This document shows, one piece after another, positions 1-5,677 of a stretch of DNA of 5,677 nt. Below the pieces are notes generated by a model. The model did no database searches. It was not told where the DNA came from and was given only the letters and a program-made list of their open reading frames with translations. Position 1 is the first letter of the stretch. The number at the start of each line of letters is the position of its first letter. Position numbers and translations under genes: made by a program. Source of the DNA: Bacteroidota bacterium (GTDB lineage: Bacteria > Bacteroidota > Bacteroidia > JAADEI01); contig JAJRPU010000049.1 in assembly GCA_024280615.1 (NCBI GenBank), forward strand, positions 1 to 5,677, given 5' to 3'.

Positions 1-562
1 CTCAAGGGCTTCTGTGTTTACCTATACCAGCGGAACAGGGTTCTGGCGGAACATGCCGCATCTGCGAATGAGGGGTTCCAATAGTGGCGGATATATGTAT
101 GGCTTGACTATTGCAGGGAAAGATTCTCTGTTTGATAATCACACATTTATGGAGCATGTTGCACCGGATACTGAGGGAGACGAGTATTATAAAGGTCTTA
201 TTGCAGGAGGCGGAAAGGTTGTTTTCAACGGCAGGATATACGTTCACCAGCAGGCTCAGGGCACAAACTCATATCAGTCAGATAGGTATATTGAACTGGA
301 CAGGGATGCCTATGTGTTCAGTCGTCCGCAATTGGAGATTTTTGCCGATGATGTCAAGTGCACTCACGGAGCGGCGATTGGATTCGTGGACACCAACGCA
401 TTGTTGTATATGAAAATGCGAGGAATCAGGGAATTTAAGGTTAAATACTTGATTTATAAAGGCTTTCTGGGAGAGATTATAGAAAAATGTCCTAATTTTG
501 TAAAAGACAGGTGGCTTGAGAAAATTGAAAACGATTTGCAGTGGGTATTGAACAACAAGTAG
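1..562 (+). CDS. sufD: Fe-S cluster assembly protein SufD, C-terminal part (5' end outside window)
   Basis: SufD is a cytoplasmic subunit of the SufBCD scaffold complex, which assembles iron-sulfur clusters from sulfur delivered by SufS and its partner. The reading frame is open from the window edge (first full codon at base 2) to the TAG at 560-562, giving 186 visible residues of a protein that is usually about 430-450 long. It shows the SufB/SufD beta-helix core and the hallmark stretch RPQLEIFADDVKCTHGA near bases 326-376. The Cys (359-361) and His (365-367) of that stretch match the conserved Cys/His pair of SufD at the SufB-SufD interface, where the cluster is thought to form. The C-terminal helical tail (about 425-559) is typical. 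I call it SufD rather than SufB from the C-terminal wording and its position just before sufS. The GTG at base 14 is internal and is not the start. The 3' end overlaps sufS by 22 bases. Confidence 0.93.
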   Translation, partial: SRASVFTYTSGTGFWRNMPHLRMRGSNSGGYMYGLTIAGKDSLFDNHTFMEHVAPDTEGDEYYKGLIAGGGKVVFNGRIYVHQQAQGTNSYQSDRYIELDRDAYVFSRPQLEIFADDVKCTHGAAIGFVDTNALLYMKMRGIREFKVKYLIYKGFLGEIIEKCPNFVKDRWLEKIENDLQWVLNNK

Positions 563-1785
563 GCTTTGATGTAGAAAGAGTGAGGAGAGAGTTTCCGATT
601 CTTGAAACGAAAGTCAGAGGAACTAAAAGATTGGTATATCTTGACAATGCGGCGACGACCCAGCGTCCTAAACGGGTGATAGATACCCTTAAGGAGTTCT
701 ATGAGAAATATAACAGTAATGTTCACCGAGGGGCACACTGGCTCAGCGACCTTGCAACTAAGATGTATGAAGATGCCCGAAAAACCGTTAAGGAGTTCCT
801 AAATGCTCATTCGCATAGGGAGATAGTATTTGTTCGTGGCACCACGGAAGGCATTAACTTAATAGCCACCAGTTTTTCAAGAGGTTTATTAAAGGAGGGG
901 GATGAGATTATTGTAACAGAAATGGAGCATCACTCTAATATAGTTCCATGGCAGTTAGTAGCCCAGCAAACAGGAGCAGTCCTGAAAGTTATTCCTATCA
1001 ATGATAAAGGTGAATTAATCCTTTATGAGCTGGAAAATCTAATTACAGACCGAACTAAGCTGATTTCAATTGTGCATGTTTCTAATTCCCTTGGGACAAT
1101 AAACCCAGTTAAGGAAATTATTTCCCTTGCCCATCAGAAAGGAATTCCTGTTGTTGTTGATGGAGCCCAAGCAGTGGCTCATATTTCCGTTGATGTGCAA
1201 GACCTTGACTGTGATTTTTATGTGTTCTCAGGACACAAGATTTATGGACCCACAGGAATAGGAGTTGTTTATGGCAAAGAGGAATGGTTAGAAAAAATGC
1301 CACCATATCAAGGCGGTGGAGATATGATTAAAGAAGTTACGTTTGAAAAGACAACCTACAACGAATTGCCATATAAGTTTGAAGCGGGCACACCAAACAT
1401 AGCAGGGGCAATTGGTCTGGCAGAGGCTCTTAAATGGTTCAAACAGTTTGATATAAATGAAGTGCATTCCCATGAAAATGAACTCGTACAATATGCCACT
1501 GAATTGTTGAAGGAGATAGATGGCGTTAGAATAATCGGCGAAGCGGACAATAAAACAGCGGTCGTGTCATTCATTGCAGACGGTGTTCATCCGCATGATA
1601 TAGGCACCGGGCTTGATATGGAGGGCGTGGCTATTAGAACCGGGCATCACTGCACGCAACCTATAATGTGCCATTTCGGTATAATGGCTACTGCACGGGC
1701 ATCCTTCGCTATTTATAACACACGAGAGGAAGTTGAAATTTTCGTTGATGCATTGAAAAAAGTCTTAAAATTCTTTAGAAGATGA
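541..1785 (+). CDS. sufS: Cysteine desulfurase SufS (type II, PLP-dependent)
   Basis: This enzyme converts L-cysteine to L-alanine and holds the released sulfur as a persulfide for Fe-S assembly in the cytoplasm. The protein has 414 residues, close to the 406 of E. coli SufS. Visible landmarks are the N-terminal FDVERVRREFPIL and YLDNAATTQRP, His130 in TEMEHHSNIVPWQ (stacks on PLP), Lys233 in FSGHKIYGPTG (Schiff-base lysine), the catalytic Cys371 in RTGHHCTQP, and Arg386 in TARASFAIYNT (substrate carboxylate). Each sits exactly 7 residues beyond its E. coli SufS counterpart, so the protein appears intact. The start is a GTG at 541 inside the end of sufD. The next in-frame GTG (580) would remove the conserved N-terminal FDVERV segment, so 541 is preferred even though no clear Shine-Dalgarno precedes it. 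The 22-base overlap with sufD and 4-base overlap with sufU suggest translational coupling in one operon. A CsdA-type paralogue is possible, but the suf context settles the name. Confidence 0.96.
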   Translation: MGIEQQVGFDVERVRREFPILETKVRGTKRLVYLDNAATTQRPKRVIDTLKEFYEKYNSNVHRGAHWLSDLATKMYEDARKTVKEFLNAHSHREIVFVRGTTEGINLIATSFSRGLLKEGDEIIVTEMEHHSNIVPWQLVAQQTGAVLKVIPINDKGELILYELENLITDRTKLISIVHVSNSLGTINPVKEIISLAHQKGIPVVVDGAQAVAHISVDVQDLDCDFYVFSGHKIYGPTGIGVVYGKEEWLEKMPPYQGGGDMIKEVTFEKTTYNELPYKFEAGTPNIAGAIGLAEALKWFKQFDINEVHSHENELVQYATELLKEIDGVRIIGEADNKTAVVSFIADGVHPHDIGTGLDMEGVAIRTGHHCTQPIMCHFGIMATARASFAIYNTREEVEIFVDALKKVLKFFRR

Positions 1786-2228
1786 ATTCACTGGAAGAAT
1801 TGTATCAAGAGTTGATATTAGAACACAATCAATATCCAAGGAACTTTGGTGTTCTGGAGAGTCCTACCCATAAGGCGAGGGGGCTGAACCCCTTGTGTGG
1901 AGATGAAATCAATCTGTATCTGATTGTTGAAGATGGGAAAATCAAAGATATTAAGTTTCAGGGGCAGGGGTGTGCCATATCAAAAGCAAGTGCGTCCATG
2001 ATGACAGAAATCGTTAAAGGAAAGACTGTTGAGGAAGCCCTTGACCTGTATAAAAAATTTCACGATATGGTTACGGCGGACTTTACCGAAGAAATTAACA
2101 CTGAACAACTTGGTCCAGTAGCCGTTTTTTCAGGGGTGAGAGCATTTCCCGCTCGTGTTAAATGTGCCTCTCTGGCTTGGCACGCTCTGGAAGCAGCCCT
2201 TACAGGAAAAGAAGAATATAGCGAATAG
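1782..2228 (+). CDS. sufU: SufU-type sulfur transfer / Fe-S assembly protein
   Basis: SufU is the sulfurtransferase partner of SufS in SUF systems that lack SufE. In the Bacillus protein a zinc ion held by three cysteines and an aspartate is swapped onto SufS so that a SufU cysteine can accept the persulfide. The 148-residue protein is full length. It keeps Cys39 and Asp41 (NPLCGDE), Cys64 (GQGCAISKAS) and Cys128 (RVKCASLAWHAL), matching the ligand set of B. subtilis SufU. It also has the extra segment between the second and third cysteines (about residues 90-120, ending in SGVRAFPARVKC) that separates SufU from the IscU scaffold. No IscU-type His precedes the third cysteine; a Lys is there instead, as in SufU. 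The ATG overlaps the sufS stop in an ATGA junction, so translation is probably coupled. The likely role is relay of sulfur from SufS Cys371 to SufBCD. Confidence 0.94.
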   Translation: MNSLEELYQELILEHNQYPRNFGVLESPTHKARGLNPLCGDEINLYLIVEDGKIKDIKFQGQGCAISKASASMMTEIVKGKTVEEALDLYKKFHDMVTADFTEEINTEQLGPVAVFSGVRAFPARVKCASLAWHALEAALTGKEEYSE

Positions 2229-2298
2229 ACTAAATCATCTTGACTTCTATCATAAAATATCAAAGAAAAAATCCGTTATTTTCATAAAAAGTTTCAAA

Positions 2299-2808
2299 AT
2301 GCTTAGGTATTACCTAATTGTTGGAGTTATAGTTTTTGCAGTGAGTAGTTGTTCTAAGGATAAAAGATTGGAACGTTCGTTGAGAGGTGATTGGAATGCC
2401 AGAAAAGAAAGTATTGATGCAGCTGCTAGAATAGGTCCTTCAGATAGCTCTGAATATGGTTTAATGGTAAGTGCCACAGGCTCATGTTCATTTAACAAGG
2501 ATGGCACTGGAATCTGCAATTGGGCAATTCAAAATAGAGTAATGCAGGGACAAAGCAGTATTATGATGCAAGAAATGCATGAGACTAACAAGTTTAAATG
2601 GTATATTGAGGATGAGCATTTAGTGATAGAATATGGAGGAAAGTGTCATTGTAACTCTAAACAGGAAGTGTTTATGATAACAAATAAAGACGATAATATA
2701 CTTATATGCGAGAGTGTAACAGAGTCAACAGTAGAAATGGATTGTCCTATGTGTGGGGGTACGGTTAGGGAACAATTGCGATGGCGTATTACGTTAACAA
2801 GAATGTAA
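2299..2808 (+). CDS. Uncharacterised cysteine-rich lipoprotein, possibly lipocalin-like
   Basis: I do not recognise a named family. The 169-residue product starts with a short lipoprotein signal: MLRYYL, a hydrophobic core, and a VSSC lipobox with Cys18 as the lipidated residue. It should be anchored in a membrane facing the periplasm or outside. The frame is open further upstream (to a codon inside sufU at 2155), but the signal peptide decides for the ATG at 2299; no Shine-Dalgarno is visible and the leader is A-rich. The mature part begins with LERSLRGDWNAR and continues with short alternating strands (CSFNKDGTGIC, FKWYIEDEHLVIEYGG). This resembles the G-x-W opening of small lipocalin-like Bacteroidota lipoproteins, which is inference only. 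Seven more cysteines follow at 63, 73, 116, 118, 137, 149 and 152, including CHC and CPMC pairs. It follows sufU by 70 bases on the same strand and precedes a terminator; it may be read with the suf genes or from its own promoter. Confidence 0.8.
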   Translation: MLRYYLIVGVIVFAVSSCSKDKRLERSLRGDWNARKESIDAAARIGPSDSSEYGLMVSATGSCSFNKDGTGICNWAIQNRVMQGQSSIMMQEMHETNKFKWYIEDEHLVIEYGGKCHCNSKQEVFMITNKDDNILICESVTESTVEMDCPMCGGTVREQLRWRITLTRM

Positions 2809-2830
2809 AGGCGAACATAAAGGAAGTGAA

Positions 2831-2868
2831 GAGCGGTGCACCTCACATTCTGCGCCTCATCGCCGGGG
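2831..2868 (+). other. GC-rich, possibly structured 3' UTR segment upstream of the terminator
   Basis: This non-coding stretch between the lipoprotein stop and the terminator is clearly richer in G and C than its surroundings. It contains the palindrome GGTGCACC (2835-2842). A possible small hairpin pairs GGTGC (2835-2839) with GCGCC (2852-2856) around a 12-base loop, and a run of six G's ends at 2870, just inside the terminator arm. With the terminator it forms about 70 bases of unusual composition. It may be a structured 3' UTR or the body of a small RNA ending at the terminator. I do not recognise a known RNA family or riboswitch. Confidence 0.3.
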
Positions 2869-2910
2869 GGAGTCGCGACGGCGTTAGCCGCGCGGCTCCT
2901 TTTTTATTTT
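2869..2910 (+). terminator. Strong rho-independent terminator after the lipoprotein gene
   Basis: The outer arms GGAGTCGCG (2869-2877) and CGCGGCTCC (2891-2899) pair over 9 positions with one G-U wobble. One unpaired A (2878) follows, then an inner 4-bp stem CGGC/GCCG (2879-2882 with 2887-2890) closed by the loop GTTA. Six T (2900-2905), an A and four more T come directly after. This is a textbook intrinsic terminator for the plus strand, ending the suf-lipoprotein transcript 61 bases after the lipoprotein stop. On the minus strand no T-run follows the hairpin, so it should not stop transcripts arriving from lptG. Confidence 0.88.
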
Positions 2911-2941
2911 ATATGGGAGGATGATAGATTTAAAGCTAACC

Positions 2942-4018
2942 TTAATATCTAAGCCTCCACAGTATCACGATAGCAGTTACTAGTAAATAAATGAAATTCG
3001 GTAGCCAGACTCCCAGCCAAGCGGGAAATGGGGTTTTGAGAGCCAAGATGGTTGTTAGCCTTGAAACGAAAATGTACGAGAACCCGATTGCTAACCCGAT
3101 GGCTATATGCAGTCCAGTGCCGCCTCGCACCTTCCTGCTAGCTATTGTAACACCTAACAATGTAAGGATTATTAAAGTGAAAGGCATTGCATAGCGTTCA
3201 TATAGTTTTATGTAATAGTATTTGATTTTTTCAGAGCCTCGTTGCTCTTCTTCTTTTATAAATGCTTTCAATTGCTTTGTTGTCATCGCTTCAATGGAAT
3301 ACTCAATATCTGGGTCAAAATCCTCTGGGGTTACTGGCAAGATTGTCAATAATGAATCTGTTTTTTTAATGACGTGCTTTGTAGATTTCAATGACCTAAT
3401 AAACACACCTTTAAACAGCCAAGATGAATCGCCTCTCCAAATAAATTGGTTAGCAATTGTTCTTTTATAAAGATTTATGCCATTAAATTGGTCAATTACT
3501 AAGTTATAGCCTATTGAATCTTCCATTGAATATGTTCTGAAGAGCATAATGGTTCCGGGTTGTAATTCCAAAACTGTGTTGTCTGTCCACGTTATTGCCC
3601 AACCTAAGAATTCGTTTTCAAAACGCAATTTCTCTCTTGCAACGTGCGGATGAAGGTTGTGGTATGAATAGGCAAGGGCAACGGCTATGACACCTGCCCA
3701 GAACATATACGGCAAGAGGAATCTGAAAAAGCTCATACCGCCAGTGAACATGGCGACTATTTCCATTCTATCAGCTAACCGGCTTGTATAGAACACAGCG
3801 GCGATGAATACGAAGAAAGGCATTAGCATAATCAGGAAATAAGGGGTTAAGTAGGCGTAATAGTGTGTTAGGACGAACCACATGGACAGGTCGTTCTCAT
3901 AGAAGTCATCAACTCGCTCGGCAATGTCCCACACAGTCGTTATGAGGGCAAAGATTAGAAGTGTAGCCAGCCAACTGAGTGTTAACCCTCTTAATATGTA
4001 TCGGTCTAAAATCTTCAT
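2942..4018 (-). CDS. LptF/LptG-type (YjgP/YjgQ) permease of lipopolysaccharide export
   Basis: Members of this family pair with LptB ATPase in the inner membrane and extract lipopolysaccharide toward the LptA bridge and outer membrane. The 358 residues match the usual length and layout. Three N-terminal membrane segments lie at about 13-31, 55-77 and 100-120, a long periplasmic beta-rich domain at about 121-270, and three C-terminal segments at about 277-295, 302-322 and 335-355. The opening MKILDRYILRG, the stretch FYTSRLADRMEIVAMFTGGMS after the second segment, and the GTGLHIAIGLAIGFSY region are family signatures. I cannot tell LptF from LptG, so no symbol is given; the MKILDRY start leans to LptG. 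The ATG lies 7 bases after the tgt stop (spacer ACAAGAG, a weak ribosome-binding site), so the two are probably co-transcribed. The gene ends 32 bases from the convergent plus-strand terminator. Confidence 0.9.
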   Translation of the reverse strand: MKILDRYILRGLTLSWLATLLIFALITTVWDIAERVDDFYENDLSMWFVLTHYYAYLTPYFLIMLMPFFVFIAAVFYTSRLADRMEIVAMFTGGMSFFRFLLPYMFWAGVIAVALAYSYHNLHPHVAREKLRFENEFLGWAITWTDNTVLELQPGTIMLFRTYSMEDSIGYNLVIDQFNGINLYKRTIANQFIWRGDSSWLFKGVFIRSLKSTKHVIKKTDSLLTILPVTPEDFDPDIEYSIEAMTTKQLKAFIKEEEQRGSEKIKYYYIKLYERYAMPFTLIILTLLGVTIASRKVRGGTGLHIAIGLAIGFSYIFVSRLTTILALKTPFPAWLGVWLPNFIYLLVTAIVILWRLRY

Positions 4019-4025
4019 CTCTTGT

Positions 4026-5177
4026 TTATAAACGTCTGTTGAGGATAGGAATCATTTCCTTTGCCCACTCTTTAAAGTCTCCAGCGACGATATGTTCACG
4101 AATTCTCCGCATTAAGTCCATGTAGAAATATATGTTGTGAACGGTAGCGATCATAAACCCAAGGATTTCATTTGTTTTAAGCAAGTGTCTCAGAAACGCC
4201 TTAGTATATGTCCTCGAACCCTCCCAAGGACCCTCTTCATCAATAGGCGAGAAATCATATTTCCATTTTGAGTTGTGGATGTATATTGTTCCCTTCCAGG
4301 TATATAACAGTCCACGCCGTCCGTTCCTTGTAGGAATAACACAATCAAAAGTGTCAATGCCATACATAACGCATTGAAGGACGTTGGCGGGTGTTCCGAC
4401 GCCAAGCAGGTGCTTCGGCTTGTCTTCTGGAAGCAGGTCAGTGGACAGGTCAGTCATTGCATACATGTCTTCTTCTGGTTCACCAACCGAAAGCCCACCT
4501 ATTGCAAATCCTGAAAACTCAAAACCCATGTTAAGGATTTCTTTTATGGCTCTCTCCCTTAGTTCCGGGTATACACCTCCCTGCAAAACTGCATAGAAGC
4601 CTTGATTATAGCCATATAGCGGGGAAGTTTTTTCAACGTGTTCAATGGCTCGTAGTAACCATTTGTAAGTCAATTCAACAGCCGATTCCACTTCTGCAAC
4701 GGTTGCCGGATAGGGTGGACACACGTCCAAAGGAACCATTATGTCTGAGCCCAGGACCCGTTGCGCATCTATAACAACTTCTGGCGAAAAGAAGTGATAA
4801 GAACCATCATAGGGCGATTGGAACCTAACTCCCTCTTCTGTGACCTTTCGGTTTTTTAATGAAAAAACCTGATAGCCGCCACTGTCAGTCATAATAGGTA
4901 AATCCCAAGAGGCGAATTTGTGTAATCCACCGGCTTGTTGAATAACTTCCAATCCAGGCTTCAGATAGAGATGAAATGTGTTTGATAGGATCATTTGCAC
5001 ACCTGCACTAGTTAAATCGTCTTTAAATATTGCCTTCACGGCTCCTAATGTGCCAACCGGGCAGAATGCAGGGGTTTGGACCTCTCCGTGTGGTGTAATT
5101 AGCTTGCCAACTCGTGCCTTGGTCCCTGGGTCCCTCTCAAGTTCTTTCCATTTGATAGCATCTTTCACTTGACCCAT
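4026..5177 (-). CDS. tgt: tRNA-guanine(34) transglycosylase Tgt, zinc-site cysteines missing
   Basis: Tgt exchanges guanine 34 for preQ1 in tRNAs with GUN anticodons, the committed step of queuosine formation in the cytoplasm. The 383-residue protein is full length. Visible active-site residues are Asp98 in MTDSGGYQVFS (general base), Asp151 in PLDVCPPYPAT, Gln199 in VLQGG, the GGLSVGE loop (227-233), and the nucleophile Asp278 in GIDTFDCVIPTRNGRRG. These follow Z. mobilis Tgt numbering with an offset of 2 to 5. Two oddities stand out. The usual D-E-C reads D-V-C (151-153). The zinc motif CxCxxC is replaced by G316, W318 and S321 in PIDEEGPWEGSRTYTKAFLRHL, while the fourth ligand His347 (ATVHN) remains. 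Flanking sequence aligns without gaps, so the gene is not frameshifted and is probably functional. The ATG lies 3 bases after the stop of the DUF420 gene with no Shine-Dalgarno, suggesting coupled expression. Confidence 0.95.
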   Translation of the reverse strand: MGQVKDAIKWKELERDPGTKARVGKLITPHGEVQTPAFCPVGTLGAVKAIFKDDLTSAGVQMILSNTFHLYLKPGLEVIQQAGGLHKFASWDLPIMTDSGGYQVFSLKNRKVTEEGVRFQSPYDGSYHFFSPEVVIDAQRVLGSDIMVPLDVCPPYPATVAEVESAVELTYKWLLRAIEHVEKTSPLYGYNQGFYAVLQGGVYPELRERAIKEILNMGFEFSGFAIGGLSVGEPEEDMYAMTDLSTDLLPEDKPKHLLGVGTPANVLQCVMYGIDTFDCVIPTRNGRRGLLYTWKGTIYIHNSKWKYDFSPIDEEGPWEGSRTYTKAFLRHLLKTNEILGFMIATVHNIYFYMDLMRRIREHIVAGDFKEWAKEMIPILNRRL

Positions 5178-5180
5178 GGT

Positions 5181-5677
5181 CTAAAACTGATAATAAGGGG
5201 ACAAAAACAGATATGTTAAAACTCCTGTTACAGTAGCATACAGCCATATAGGGAACGTAAACTTTGCTATTTTTCTGTGTTGGTCAAATTTTTCTTCAAA
5301 ACCAAGCCAGAAAGTTAGTATAGCTAATGGCAGTGTAATAATTGCAGCAATTATATGGGTTATCAGGATAGAATAATACACATACTTTACAAGTTGAGGA
5401 CCTCCGAACGTTGTTGGAGGAACATTAACGTGGTATATGCTATAAAGAACAAAGAAAACCATAGTGCAAGCTGCTGCAAGCAACATAAAAATTTTGTGTA
5501 AGGTGATTTTATATCTCTTGATAGAAAAAAAGCCTGCTAAAAGAAAAAGAGTGGTAAGAGTGTTAATAGTAGCATTATATTGTGGAATGCGTTTCATCCA
5601 TTGCGGAATGTTTTTTCCAGTTCCTTCATAAAAGTAAATTATAAACACAATTGAAGAAAAAGCCAGACTTATTAGTA
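5181..5677 (-). CDS. DUF420 (CtaM/YozB-like) membrane protein, N-terminus outside window
   Basis: DUF420 proteins are small inner-membrane proteins. The Staphylococcus member CtaM is needed for maturation of a heme-copper terminal oxidase, so a role in respiratory oxidase assembly is likely but inferred. The frame stays open to the window edge (LISLAFSSIVFIIYF encodes the rest of a first membrane segment), so the GTG at 5648 is probably not the start; 164 residues are visible. Counting from that GTG, further hydrophobic segments lie at about 28-43, 51-72, 88-115 and 130-150. The family histidines are at 51 (TLHKIF), 73 (YSIYHVN), 98 (ITHIIA) and 124 (DQHRKIAKFTFPIWLY). The ending VTGVLTYLFLSPYY is typical of Bacteroidota members as I recall them. 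The TAG stop is 3 bases before tgt, so it is probably the upstream member of a three-gene unit with tgt and the Lpt permease. Confidence 0.88.
   Translation of the reverse strand, partial: LISLAFSSIVFIIYFYEGTGKNIPQWMKRIPQYNATINTLTTLFLLAGFFSIKRYKITLHKIFMLLAAACTMVFFVLYSIYHVNVPPTTFGGPQLVKYVYYSILITHIIAAIITLPLAILTFWLGFEEKFDQHRKIAKFTFPIWLYATVTGVLTYLFLSPYYQF

Noticed and set aside
2229..2298. Possible promoter before the lipoprotein gene (TTGACT at 2240-2245, AT-rich stretch after it).
   Set aside because: No -10 element stands at a sensible distance (TAAAAT is only 7 bases away), and the Bacteroidota-type TAnnTTTG match near 2277-2284 is poor. Co-transcription with sufU is equally possible.
2155..2298. 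Longer N-terminus for the lipoprotein gene starting inside sufU.
   Set aside because: It would bury the signal peptide and lipobox behind 48 residues that are only sufU read in another frame plus AT-rich spacer.
2811..2910. A known riboswitch, tRNA, SRP RNA or insertion-sequence end in the GC-rich block.
   Set aside because: No cloverleaf, recognised aptamer core, SRP tetraloop region, transposase fragment or flanking target duplication could be identified.
2921..2983. A 20-codon reading frame after a GGGAGG on the plus strand.
   Set aside because: The purine motif abuts the ATG with no spacing, the frame lies just past the terminator, and it runs into the antisense end of the permease gene.
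2991..3470. Open frames on the plus strand opposite the permease gene.
   Set aside because: They are antisense shadows of a gene with clear family signatures and show no domain of their own.
4026..5177. Tgt as a pseudogene because the zinc motif is missing.
   Set aside because: The frame is intact from start to stop, spacing to the retained His is exact, and all main catalytic residues are present; a substituted zinc site is the better reading.

Overview
The window looks like chromosomal DNA of a member of the Bacteroidota or a close relative. This is inferred from three things. The DUF420 membrane protein and the LptF/LptG-type permease read like the Bacteroidota versions of those families. 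The order tgt followed by an lptF/G-type permease is one I recall from that phylum. The starts lack strong Shine-Dalgarno sequences and often follow A-rich leaders. Composition is moderately AT-rich, apart from one short GC-rich block near 2831-2899. I see no rRNA, tRNA, CRISPR array, insertion sequence or phage gene.

Left half, plus strand (1-2808): the end of a SUF iron-sulfur cluster assembly operon. It holds the C-terminal part of SufD (cut by the window edge), the cysteine desulfurase SufS and the sulfur-transfer partner SufU. The three are tightly packed: sufD and sufS overlap by 22 bases, and sufS and sufU by 4. SufS takes sulfur from cysteine as a persulfide, SufU relays it, and the scaffold that includes SufD (SufB and SufC presumably lie upstream) builds the cluster. 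Seventy bases after sufU comes a small unrecognised lipoprotein gene with a cysteine-rich mature part. A strong intrinsic terminator (2869-2910) closes this strand.

Right half, minus strand (5677 down to 2942): a convergent cluster of three genes. A DUF420/CtaM-like membrane protein (start outside the window) is followed 3 bases later by tgt (queuosine tRNA-guanine transglycosylase), then 7 bases later by an LptF/LptG-type permease for lipopolysaccharide export. The spacing suggests one transcript, although the three jobs (probable oxidase maturation, tRNA modification, outer-membrane building) are unrelated.

Most of the window is ordinary housekeeping DNA, and I do not see a convincing new multi-gene system. 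The points most worth a second look are a Tgt that has lost all three zinc-ligand cysteines while keeping the histidine and the catalytic residues, the cysteine-rich lipoprotein trailing the suf genes, and the GC-rich structured block between the convergent gene sets.
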